From: Porodaedalea pini
Lineage: Eukaryota > Basidiomycota > Agaricomycetes > Hymenochaetales > Hymenochaetaceae
DNA length: 64,000 nucleotides
NCBI GenBank assembly: GCA_002794775.1
Contig: NBAY01000106.1
Location: 1-64,000 of the forward strand
Direction of reading: 5' to 3'
A program made the position numbers and the translations under genes. Below the pieces are notes generated by a model. It saw nothing but the letters and a program-made list of their open reading frames with translations. It searched no databases and was not told the DNA's origin. This document shows, in pieces, positions 41,708 through 52,081 of the stretch (its first letter is position 1; every line of letters begins with the position of its first letter).

Positions 41708-42395
41708 TAGGCATTCAGGGGGCGTCGGCGGCGACGAGTCTCTGCGGGGCGTTTGGTATCCTCCTGGTTCACTGGGAAGGACGACCGACGATGTTGAAAC
41801 GGTAGGGGATGATGGGGCGCGAGGGGTTCGAGGCGCCCACCGAGTTCTTTCGCCTGATGGTTCAGTTGAGTACCAGGCGCGTCTAATGTCACTCCACCAG
41901 AGGTTATGGGTGACGTGGTTTCTATCGTCGGCTACGTACGACTGTCGTTCAGTGTCGTAGCGCGACGAATGAGGGAGAGCCCGCTGCTGTTCCTTGGTAA
42001 GATCTATGTTGACTAGACCGGAGGGGGAACGGGGAGGGGCTGGTTGTCCGGATGAATGTTACGCTGGCGAAGGACAGGTTCGTCGGCGAGTTTGATGACC
42101 AATCGGAAGGAGGCGGCCGAGATTACAATCGACGATGACGTTGACGACTGTACACGGTGTGTTACCCACGTCCAAGTCAGATGGTTTCTCCACCAAAGAG
42201 AAAGTCGGAGGGCCAGGGTGGGATAAGATTTCCTAATACACGAACGTCCAAAAACGCCCGGGCAGGGTTGAGGGTTGTCGTTCAGGGGGTTTACACGTCA
42301 AGTCCGTCGAGGGGAGTGCTCCTCTAGACCGAGTGAAGGCGAGTCGACAGCGACGACGTACGCTGGGGATGAGCCTGGGTGAGGTTCTGCTTTTA
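41708..42395 (-). other. Gypsy leader (untranslated) with primer-binding site
   Basis: About 690 bases lie between the 5' LTR and the gag start, with no conserved ORF. The segment next to the LTR (42384-42394) is the primer site. The length is on the long side for a gypsy leader and may carry packaging signals. Confidence 0.8.
42384..42394 (-). promoter_or_regulatory. Gypsy self-complementary primer site
   Basis: On the coding strand the site reads AAAAGCAGAAC, one base after the LTR end. The LTR contains its exact reverse complement, GTTCTGCTTTT (coding strand, 42604-42594), starting 33 bases after a TATATAA box (42637). That is where the RNA should begin. This is the arrangement of Tf1/sushi-type self-priming elements. 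Confidence 0.75.
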
Positions 42396-42835
42396 TGTTA
42401 GGCGGGAATCCGGGAGACGACTCGGACTGGGCAGGCCTCGGCTGACTGTCATCTGGGACGTGCTATACTCGAGTGGAGACTCGGGACACGCTGTACTCAG
42501 GCTAGGTCGTCACGGGGGTAAGAGGATTAATACAATGTACTCTACTACAGGAGGGGGACGCGGTCTCACCTAGGTCGTCACGGGGGTAAGAGGAAAAGCA
42601 GAACAGGTGTTCAGACGCGATTCCTCTTCCTTATATACAGTGATCACCTCGTGAGAACTGGTTGCCCCTTTGTCTATGATTACATAAAAGGGAGCGGAAT
42701 GGAACGAATGAAGGTCATGTGAAAGGAGTGTGGGAAATGATTGAAAAGATGATTAAATATAATGAAAAGGAGCGATTAAAAGAAAAGGAAAAGGAAAAGG
42801 GAAAATAAAGAAAAGGGGAAGTTCGAGTTCTAACA
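42396..42835 (-). repeat. Gypsy 5' LTR (440 bp)
   Basis: It runs TGTTAG to CTAACA, with a TATATAA box (coding strand) at 42637-42631 and a predicted transcription start near 42604. It is followed by the target duplication CGACC (42836-42840), after which the host exon resumes for 41 bases to the TGA at 42879-42881. Confidence 0.95.
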
Positions 42836-42840
42836 CGACC

Positions 42841-42881
42841 GTCGGTCACATAGGAGGTCACATCCAAACAAGAACAGGTGA
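42841..42881 (+). CDS. Severed 3' end of the gene starting at 28886
   Basis: These 41 bases follow the gypsy target duplication. Joined to base 30573 they continue the frame with RRSHRRSHPNKNR and a TGA. The Arg/Ser-rich character matches the tail upstream of the element, which supports the join. Confidence 0.8.
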
Positions 42882-43832
42882 AAAACATTGGAAAGATGCC
42901 AAACACGCGAGAGACGATATCAGAGTGATGGAATCATTGGGACGAGTTCGTGACCCCACCCTATGTAACATGCTTTCCATTTGTCGCTTTCTGCTCTCTT
43001 TTTTATGTGGGCTGGCCTTACGAGTCTTGTATTTGTCATATGTATTTTTCTAAACCTCTTTGTCTAGTTATAATAATAGGTGTCTTCAGTCCAACCAATT
43101 AAAGAATAGAGACATGCTCACTCGTATGGCAAATATTTACTATCAAAGTTATTGCACCTGAGAAGTGCAGATCTACTATGTAGCACTGGTCCTTCCGAAC
43201 ATACAACTCTCCAGCATATTGAAGATACCCTCATCTCGACTATTGACCCAGCATGGATATATACAAAGAAATCGACACATATGATCTTGTTCGGCCTGCA
43301 AATAGATGTGAAACATAGGTATGGACGAAGAACAGCTATGTCATCGAGCATCTGCATAGTAATGGGGATGACTTTAAATTCAGTTATGTGTCAATGCTCA
43401 CTTAATGGAATACTCCAGCACTCATCCTAATCACACCCTATCGTACATCCTACAGAATGCAGTCGACACGCACATGCAACCTGCAGTTCAATGTGCATCA
43501 GAGACTGTAATTGTGTACTCTTAATTCAAGTGATAGGTTTTTGAGCCTAGCCTCGACTCAATTGCATGATAATTGGAGCAAGGTGAGTTCTTTTATTGCA
43601 AATAGACAAGTCCATGAGACTATGTAAATGAAGATGAGGTTAATGTACAAACTCGACGTGAATGGTGGAAACTAGATTTTGGTGTTTCTTATTTCGGCTC
43701 TCCGATGATACATGATGAATGTAAGCTTTGGGCATTTATGGCTCCAATGAAGCTTTCGTACACCCATGAACACTAGCTCATGGTATAGTCTATGAAACTT
43801 GTTTCATGACTTCATGAAAAATAGCTAACTTA
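42882..43832. other. Intergenic, no gene seen
   Basis: About 950 bases of AT-rich sequence holding the 3' flank of the interrupted gene and the upstream region of the next. A 92-codon ORF at 43152-43430 has no recognisable features and is not called. Confidence 0.6.
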
Positions 43833-44759
43833 ATGCTCTTCGAAAGCAGCAGCAACAGCAATATGTTCAAATACAATGCCGATACTGAGGACACTACTAG
43901 TGTGGATGACTCAAAATTCATGCCTGTGCAAAATAAGAAGTGCATTTTAGCCTCACGTCTCTACAGAACTCATGTAGTAGATGTCGATGTACAGACTTTG
44001 CATCCTTCACATCCCGAGGACAAGTCAGGTGAGTGTACATTTGTTCAAATTTGAGAACGGCTCTAACGCCTTCCTGATCTTAGATATAGGATGCCTTCTC
44101 AGTGTCGGCGTACATGCTTCAGATTCTGAGAGTGAGGCCCATGACGATACATCTGCGCAGGATGTCATGGACGAGAAGTTCGTCGAGATTTTACTAACAG
44201 GCCCGGACATCATCACACTCTTCGTATGTGATGTCGGTGTACAAACAGATCCTGAGTACGATTCAGATGAACATAAAGTTAAATCTGTCGCCGAACATCC
44301 ATTCAGATTTGATAATGAATCCGACACCAATTCAAAGAGCGCAGCCGAAGCAGACAATCCCATAGATACGCGGAACCAGAGTCATGATGAGTCTGACACT
44401 GAAGGTAGTTGGATCAGAGGTCTAACCATCGAAAGAAGCCTGCTTTTGCATGGAATCCGCTTGAGAGATGGCAAGATCCATGACCCAGATAGCCCATCAT
44501 CAGACGAGCTACCTTACTATCGGCTTCGCCTACCAGCCATTCCTCCTGTCTCAGCTGGACTCGATATTGATTATGCGAATGCAATGGAGGAGATGGCAGC
44601 AGTGGAGTCTGAAAGCAATTCATGTGAGTTTAATGTTACCATGCCACTGCCACTTTGTCTGACACAGAATTCAGCCTCCGGTTATTGACATGGATGATAT
44701 CACGGAAATTGATGAGGAAGAGTTGACGAGACTTAACTCAAATGCTGTCTTTGAGTAAA
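43833..44759 (+). CDS. Uncharacterised acidic protein (gene model tentative)
   Basis: Exon 1 (43833-44028, from MLFESSSNSNMFKYNADTED) joins exon 2 (from 44084) through a 55-bp GT-AG intron with matching phase. The protein is rich in Asp, Glu and Ser (SDSESEAHDDTSAQDVMDE, NESDTNSKSAAEADNP) and contains two similar pieces, VVDVDVQTLHP and VCDVGVQTDPE. A plausible C-terminus (IDMDDITEIDEEELTRLNSN, stop at about 44759) lies in another frame after a second intron (donor about 44622), but the phase does not close cleanly, so either the intron borders differ or the gene has a frameshift. No domain is recognised. Confidence 0.45.
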
Positions 44760-45060
44760 AAGTATAAAAGATCATGGCCTTGTTGAATGAGAAGGAGGCT
44801 GCAGATGTCAACATGGAGAGAACTGGTTAAGCGTATCGCTAAATGTAAAGAAGATTGACCATGAATATCAAATGTATGTATTCGAGTAAAACAATGTACA
44901 CATGGCTTCCTTAGACAAATAAATATGTACATGTAGCCTTGAAGAGTACTCGATCGGCTGCCAGCAGGCACCAAGAGTACGAAGTCTGGCACATATGATA
45001 TATTTGCTCGGGTTAAATACTACCCAAAAATAGTGCACATCCTCCCCAAAAATATCACGA

Positions 45061-45410
45061 TTACTGAGTTTACGAAGTATCGTCTTTTGTTGTGGGCAAA
45101 GATAAAGTCCCCAATTTGGGTTTTTGTCAGCTTCATAAGCTGATGGCATACCATATATGTTAATTTTGGACCCCATTTCTGCTAAATTGAGCAGTGGCTA
45201 TGAGGCGATACACAGCTTTTGTGGCTGTACAGTGCTCAGTTTCTTCATTGACATATTTAATTTTATTCAACCATCCAAATCACTAGCTTGAAGCATGTAA
45301 AAAAACTTCAGACAATTGTCTATCTGTCTATGTATTTTTTGTAAAATAAAGTGGCTTGGTTGAATTAAAAATCGGTCAAAAGCAAAGTTGACGACAGTGC
45401 CAACATGTGA
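45061..45410 (+). repeat. Duplicated non-coding block upstream of array B
   Basis: It matches 16178-16546 from ACGATTACTGAGTTTACGAA to TCTCCAACC. The left flanks of the two copies are unrelated. BTB-protein sequence follows in both cases, but here the first about 940 bases of that gene are deleted. The 300 bases to the left (44760-45060) show no gene. Confidence 0.85.
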
Positions 45411-47725
45411 TCTCCAACCAGCGGGAGGCACCCTTGTGGTCGTTGACGAGTACCCTTGCCCCCGGCGAGCTCACGAACCTTCGCCTTCCCTCGCCTCCCT
45501 TCACTCCTCCAGCACTGCACTTTACCTTAGGATACTTATACACCGGCATGCTCAGCTTCAGCAACCATTCATATGACTTGGACACCGCTTTCACTATCCT
45601 GTGCTCCGCAAACTATCTTCAATTGCAAACGCTCCATGACAAGATGCAGGCACGCCTCGTGCAGGAGATGCTCCATGGGCTCTTCCACGCTTTCCTCGAA
45701 TTTGCTGGGTATGAACGCATCATTGGAGGCCGCTGGGGCACAGGTGGGTGTTGCTGCCGCCAGTGTGCACGTCGTGCACCGCGTACGCTCGTCTTTTCCC
45801 TGCGTCCAGACGTGCAGAATACATACCTTAAGCGTGGCGCGCGGCGCGCCCTTGTTGGTCTTTTCGGAGAGGGCTGGTGCACTCCGGACTTCGCTGCACT
45901 CCCACTGACGGGTTGATGACTGGCCTGAAGAAGCATGCGCTCCCGCAGAACGCATTTCCTTTGCTCTTCACTGCGCATGCGGCCTCAGTGAAGCTCAACT
46001 CTGTGCAAGACGCTTGGGTAGAGGGTATGAAAGAAATGGTTATGACAGCAAGGGGGTTTGTGGATGCTCTGCTTTGCAACGAGGCGGAGAAGTTTCAATG
46101 AGCGCAAGTGGGTCGAAATTATGGAGAATGATGGGCTAGGACGGTTTGAGGACGGGGAGCGCGTTGAGTGGGTTATGGAGGCTGTGCGGAGGGGCATGGC
46201 GGAGTCGAATGCTGGCATGCTCTGTCAGGTGAGTATTAAATTATAATCGGGTTTATTATTGTGCTCATTCCTTCGCAGACTCTCCTTTCCGCAATTCTTC
46301 TTCATCAGCACCCTACGGAACCAAGCGAGACCCTCTTATCAAGCATTTCCCACATCCGTGTGCAAGTTGAACAGACTCGTATGGATCTGCTTCGAAGGCG
46401 CTGGGTCGGTATCCGGAACGAGGGTGGCTTCGATGCGCTGGAAAGTTGGGCGATCAAGGAGATCAGCAATGGTAGGTCCGCGCTTCTCAAGGGTAAGGAC
46501 TTTGCTAATAACGACCTACAGAAATCAACATCCCGGTCGAATATCTTCTAACGCCGACGATGAGCAACTCCAACACGGTGCGTGGGCCGCTTACGCGAGC
46601 AGGCCTTCGCCCTACTCTCAGCAGGATCGAAGACACCACTGAGCGCGATAGCATGAGCACGTCGCATTCGCTTCGTACAAGCGTGTTGAACAAGAACCTT
46701 GCTCGCGGGAACACAGCTGTCACCTCGTCTAGCACATCTGTCCGGAGTGTAGCGTGCAGCGTTGCGTCGACGACTAGCCGAACGTCATTGCGCCTTACGA
46801 CTGCGACGGAGTGTGAACGTAAGGAGAGCCAGCCACACTCGAAGTTTGTGCCGTCCACCCGCGTAGCACGAGTCCAAGCGTCCATAGGGCAGCGAGTGCG
46901 CTCTCGTATAATTCAGGTATGGACGTGGATGGAGAGCGTGACGAACAAGAAAGCCTGCGACTAAAGGGCTCGACCTCGTCCCTTGCGCGCTCTACCGCGT
47001 CATCTTCCGTGGTTTCTCGACGGCCCGGTGTAGCTTCTCGCTCTCCACACACAACTGGGAAAGACACAGGCGACACCGCGAGTGTCACGAGTGTAAAACT
47101 ACTGAACGTCGTCTCCGTGCAAAGACCAAAATCTGTCGCCGCTTCTGTTTCATCTACTCGTTCACATGCATCGACTATCCGCAGAAATGCCGCCACTGCA
47201 GGCCAGCAAGGTACTCTTCGTCCACCTCATCCGCCCTCGCGACCGGCATCCTCGCTCTCGAATGTGTCAATGTCCAGCAGCAGGAGCGGGGCTTCAACAC
47301 GCGAGTCTACATTCAAGACGCCTCGTGAGAATATGACTCCGCGGGACTCTGTTACTTGGTCGAGGAAAGTCTTGACCACGTCATCGACCTCGATGTGCAG
47401 CACCGGAACCTCAAGATCTCCGCAAACGCCGGTGCCTGCACTACGGAAAGGACGGCCATGTCGCGTCTCTGAAACAAGTGCGGTGCCAATTAGTACAGTA
47501 AACGCGGCATCGCGCACACGGAAGGTGTCGCCCATTACTACAGTATCTACGAAAGCAACAGCGAACAAGACGTCCGTCATTCGAAAGTCACCATCGGCGA
47601 ATTCAATTCGATCAACTGCATCTGTGGCAACAGCAGGAGGGAAGAAGACAGTGACGAAGAAGTCCCCTGCAGTTGATGAGAAGAAGCCTTCTCCGGCGAG
47701 GCATCGCGTGCGACTTATGCCTTAC
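45411..47725 (+). pseudogene. Array B, block 1: BTB-domain protein, N-terminal remnant and middle region
   Basis: After a deletion of the first exons, the text resumes with LGYLYTGMLSFSNHSYDLDT and YLQLQTLHDKMQARLVQEML as in array A, reaches GEGWCTPDFAALP, and continues in shifting frames with NAFPLLFTAHAA, VEGMKEMVMTARGFVDALLC, ENDGLGRFEDGERVEWVMEA, an intron at about 46229-46279, TLLSAILLHQHPTEPSETLL and RRRWVGIRNEGGFDALESWA. A long Ser/Thr/Arg-rich disordered region (46556-47700) follows. Introns are retained. It ends within KKPSPARH and passes into RPB1 (VRLMPYSS). It shows what lies between the BTB part and the CAP-Gly end in the parent. Confidence 0.75.
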
Positions 47726-49695
47726 TCCAGTACGTGTTTATCCACCTTTAACTCATTGTATCGTCGCTGATTGGTGTATTTTAGCCTCTCGTCTAAATCT
47801 TTCCGTCACTCCACCGTATAACGCCGATTTCGATGGCGATGAGATGAACATGAAGTATGTCACTTTTAAGATCATCTTTGGTATCGTGGAGAAGAAGACG
47901 GTTGGAGCGTCGCAAGGCGGTCTTATCCACGTCGACTTTCACGAAAAAGGTCCCGAGGCGACTCGTACGCTGTTCACTGGTCTCCAGCAGATCGTTAATC
48001 ACTGGCTGTTCCACAATGGATTCAGTATAGGCATTGGTGATACGGTCGCGGATGAAGACAATGGCGTACATCACGGATCAGATCAAGATGTGGAAGCAGA
48101 ATGTCGTGCAGGCCATAGAAGATGCATCTAACGACCGTCTGAAAGCTGCACCGGGTATGACTATTCGCGAGTCGTTCGAGAGTTGAGTCGAACGCGAGCT
48201 CAACTTGGCGCGCGACCACTCCGGTCAGTACGCAGAGAACGTGAAGGAGGACAACAATGTCAAAGAGATGGTTGTCGCGGGTTCGAAGGGTTCGTTCATT
48301 AACGTCTCGCAGATGTCCGTCTGTGTTGGTCAGCAGGCCGTTGAAGGGAAGCAAATCCCGTTTGGCTTCAGGCATCGCACACCACCTCACTTTACGAAGG
48401 ACGACTTCAGCCCAGAGGCGCGCGGCTTCATTGAGAACTCGTATCTTCGCGGATTAACTCCGCAACAGTTTTTCTTCCACGCTATGGCTGGTCGTGAAGG
48501 TTTGATTGATACCGCTGTCAAGACGGGCGAGACTGGTTACATTCAGCATCGACTTGTAAAGGCACTCGAAGACGTGGCTGTCTGCTACGACAGGACTGTA
48601 CGAAACTCACTGGGTGACCTGATCCAATTCGTGTATGGCGAGGATGGTATGGACGGTGCTTTTATTGAACGGCAAACGATCAAAAGGTTCGGTATCAATG
48701 ATCGCGAGTTCGAACATCACTATCAGGTCGACGTCACTGACCTGAAGGGTGGATTCCTTCCTGGTGTTTTGCAAGTCGGTATCGACGACTCATCCCTCGA
48801 GCTCCGGCAAAAACCCGACGAGGAATATGACCGTCTTCATGAGGATCGTAAATTGCCCCGTGAATTCATTTTCCCGGGCCGTGACAATTCCGCTGCCCAC
48901 TATCTTCCTGCCAACCTGAACCGCATCGTGCAGAACGCAACGCAGATTTTCCATATCGACCGCAGAAAACCGAGCGATCTGGAGCCGGTTTACATCATTG
49001 AGCAGGTGCAGCAGCTGGCAGACCGCCTCATCGTTGTGCGCGGCGATGATCTTTTAATAAAGGAGGCTGCCGAGAACGCTTCTGTTGCATTCCGCATGCA
49101 CCTTCGGGCGACTTTTGTCGCGCGTCCAGTCCTAGAGTTCCATCTCAACAAGTAAGCATTTGACTGAGTATTGGGCGAGATGGAGACGAAGTTCAACCAG
49201 TCGGTCGCTCATCCGGGCAAGATGTGCGGCACACTCGCTGCCCAGTCGATTCGTGAGCCGGCGACGCAGATGACACTAAATACGTTCCATTACGCTGGTG
49301 TTTCGAGTAAAAACGTCACGTTCGGTGTTAACGTCGCCGCGAATATCAAGACTCCGTCGCTCACAATATACCTGGACCCAGAAATTGCTGCTGTCGACAC
49401 AAGGGCCAAGTCGGTGCAAACAGAACTTGCGTACACATCGCTGCGTACCGTTACAGCAGCGGTCGAGATCCACCATGATCCTGATTCAAGTCCGACGATC
49501 ATTGAGGAGGATAAGGAGTTTGTTGATGCATTCTTCGCCAAGTCCGACGAGGAAACTGAGTTGGGTCTTCATCTTCAGTCGCCATGGCTACTTTGTCTTG
49601 AGCTCGGTCGCTCGAAGATGCTTGACAGGAAACTTACGATGAACTACGTTGCTGGCCGTATCGCGGAAAGCTTTGCCATTGCCAAAAATGCCATC
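47726..49695 (+). pseudogene. Array B, block 2: RPB1 fragment (active-site motif to jaw)
   Basis: The block begins LMPYSS, an intron (about 47731-47784), then [20 protein letters not shown], which includes the NADFDGD motif that holds the catalytic magnesium of RNA polymerase II. An internal deletion then joins directly to [20 protein letters not shown]. It continues with [33 protein letters not shown], the bridge helix, and VFVYGEDG-like text. The trigger-loop region carries changes ([12 protein letters not shown], where the conserved Gly is Arg). Stops occur at 48184 (TGA), 49153 (TAA) and 49165 (TGA). Unlike arrays A and [21 protein letters not shown] is intact here. Confidence 0.95.
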
Positions 49696-50419
49696 TAAGG
49701 AAAATATCAATTTTGAAGATCCTCCCAATACAGGCAGTACATTGACGATTAAAGGGAAGGGGAAGGGGAAAGGGCGGGCGGATGCCATCATCGCAGACGA
49801 CAGATCTCTGCGATCGAGCGACAACGGATCAAATACGACTCTCGCTACATTGCGGCACAAGGAATCGAATGACACCATTACCCTCAATCGAGTGCCTGTG
49901 GGGGAGACGGTGTCTGCAGGCGAGACGGTCATGCTGCAACCCCATGGTGCTACATTGGACATCGGCATTCCATGTATCATTACTTCAAAGTGGAAGCGGT
50001 TCCGTGTGTTTGCCCATTATATCGGCGAGGTTGAGGGTGAGAGCGGGCCATGGGTCGGTGTAGAGGTGCCTGTGGGCGATGCTTAGGCAGACGATCAGCT
50101 CGAGGGCCACCAGTGGAATGACGGCTCATGGGGTGGCGTGCGCTACTTTGACGTCGGGACTTTGGCATCAGAATGGGGCGACGACGAATGCATGACCTGC
50201 CGGCAACGCATTGATGTGACGAATAACTATGGCACTAGCGTTATTAGTGGCTGGAAGGGCACGAAGCGTGAGGGGGAGCAGCTCAGCGTTGACCGCAAGA
50301 AGTGTTTCCGTAGCGCGTCGCCGTCGGTGTCGGACGTGTCGAACGCGGAGTATCGAGGTCTCTTTGTGAGGCCACAGCAGGTGCTGTATGTTGTAGATGC
50401 TGTCGGTTCGGGCTTGTGA
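49696..50419 (+). pseudogene. Array B, block 3: CAP-Gly fragment
   Basis: It parallels 6641-7353 and 22785-23478, with DIGIPCII, YIGEVEGESGPWVGVEV, a TAG replacing Trp at about 50085, WGGVRYFDVG-like text and the C-terminus LYVVDAVGSGL. The 3' flank is cut by MITE copy 4 after only 63 bases. Confidence 0.75.
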
Positions 50420-50482
50420 ACCTTGGAACATATTTAAGTTCAGATTCCTGCCCCTTTTCTTTTTCTTTCTTTCTTTCTTTTA

Positions 50483-50660
50483 CTTGAGGTAGTGGGCCAT
50501 TGGGATGGCAAGCTACGATTACTGTTTTCTGTGTCTTTCATTTTATATGAGAAGACTAAAGCTTGAAAGTTATACTAAAACATTATTCTCATTAGTGAAT
50601 TATTTACTATTCAGTAAACAGTAATCGTAGCTTGCCATCCCAATGGCCCACTACCTCAAG
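50483..50660 (+). mobile_element. MITE copy 4 (178 bp)
   Basis: The terminal inverted repeats match the other copies, with flanking TA at 50481-50482 and 50661-50662. The left flank matches the unoccupied TA at 7425-7426 in array C; the right flank does not. Same orientation as copy 1. The 250 bases to 50908 show nothing. Confidence 0.92.
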
Positions 50661-50908
50661 TAGAAAGATGCATACGGTAGACTGGGGTCATGTTTCCAGT
50701 TGGGTCCTCCAAAACACGCAGGACAACGTTCTTGAAGGTATAGCGATGGCAGCTTCGGTTCAGCATAGAACTCAATCGACGTGCCTTCATACAGTGTCCA
50801 AGTCAAAACATCTTGGTCAGTAATAGTTCCGCGCGCACATCAAAGAATACGCACTGTTGTTACCTGCGTTCTGAACTTCTTCAGCCAATTTCTCTTCTTG
50901 CAAACTTC

Positions 50909-52081
50909 CTAGGACATCTGTGAGTCGTGTATTGCATAGTTAATAGCTAGATAATCAGACATTATACCTTCGTAGTCGGAATCATCACCATTCAGGTTTC
51001 CCAAGGGCATATTGTTTCTCGGGCACGGAGAACTAGGTACAGAGCTCGAATCTCCACCATCTTCACCACTGCTAGCTTTACTACGCAAAGGCTGAGCATC
51101 ATATGCCATCAGTCTTATCATAGAATCGACGCGTTCCCGTGCAGCATCACGCAATGTACCGAACCAATGTAAACATTTACAGAACCTCTTTCGTAACGAG
51201 TCCTTCGAATAAAAGATCAATATAGGTGTGACACGAACATGAGAATGTGTACTTATGGAAGACTCGAACAAATATCCACGGGTGCTTAAGAAGGCCTCTA
51301 AGGTATTGCAGAGTGCCGTTTTGTTTGGCGGGATTCGTACAAAGAGCTCTAAGCAGAAGTCGAGGACATTTAAATCAACAGCTAAAGTTGGGAAACACGG
51401 TGCACAGCCAAAGAAACCTTTGTCGAGCAACTGGAACGGCGCTGAGTTGCAAGCGCAAGTAAAGACATTTATCTTTTCAAGCCCTACAAACTGAAAGTCA
51501 GCTTTGTAGCTTATACGGGGAGAATAGAACATACCTGTAAAAGATACACACAGTATCTCAATTTCCATTCGCACACCCATGCACATACATCGAGAGGACG
51601 AAGTCGATACCACCGGGTGTCGAAGGTTTTCCGAACGGCGAAGAATGTCGAGGTATGGGATAACAAGTCCAGGTATTACATCTTCGGACCACCGTTGGTG
51701 CTGTCTGAGTCGCTTACGGCAGAACCTTGACAGTGTAGGATCGATAGGTGTGCGTCGAGATGATGCAAAGATACTGTCATGTCCATGATTCTCGAAATTA
51801 TCAATAAAATTATCAGGAAGCTCGCAATTGTCAGAAGGGGAAGGCTTTCTAGGGGACAGAGATGGGGAAGCCTCGGATGGTCGAGCGCCTTGGGCATGTA
51901 TAAGCGTCCGGCCGAAAGGCAGGAAGACGACAGGTTGCTGACTCTGCGTACGTGAGCTTCTAGAGCGCGGAGTGTCGCTGAAGAGCTCCGAAGTCGACGG
52001 TCCCGGGATCAGAGCTGGGGACGGCGGGTTGTTCACAAGGGCGGCGAGCTCCTTCAGCCGCTTGCCAGATCTTCTGGTCAT
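50909..52081 (-). pseudogene. N-terminal fragment of a KDZ transposase (CxC1-like cysteine cluster)
   Basis: The likely start is at 52081 (MTRRSGKRLKELAALVNNPP, a typical beginning for this family). The frame has Ser/Pro-rich text, then RRSENLRH, a segment overlapping a probable short intron (about 51490-51540), and FTCACNSAPFQLLDKGFFGC, APCFPTLAVDLNVLDFCLEL, FVRIPPNKTALCNTLEAFLS and KRFCKCLHWFGTLRDAARER. That pattern fits the CxC1-like cluster found at the N-terminus of Kyakuja-Dileera-Zisupton transposases of fungi. Full-length members are around 1,000 residues; here it ends at 390, with no DDE catalytic domain downstream. The frame itself is intact, so a short protein could be made. Confidence 0.75.

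Larger units (their letters stand above)
30574..42835 (-). mobile_element. Ty3/gypsy chromovirus, full-length, carrying a nested copia element
   Basis: The LTRs are 440 bp (TGTTAG to CTAACA), the target duplication is CGACC (30569-30573 and 42836-42840), and the element runs on the minus strand. Without the nested copia it is about 6.3 kb. The order is 5' LTR (42396-42835), primer site (42384-42394), leader, gag (41707-40619), protease-RT-RNase H-integrase-chromodomain (40487-36993) and 3' LTR (36992-36826 plus 30846-30574). By eye the LTRs differ at about five positions, all transitions, so the insertion is fairly recent. One in-frame TGA in pol makes this copy defective unless read through. 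It disrupts the end of the gene starting at 28886. Confidence 0.95.

Noticed and set aside
43152..43430. 92-codon ORF in the region between the gypsy element and the acidic-protein gene
   Set aside because: No recognisable motif, no partner exon and AT-rich context; it is indistinguishable from chance.
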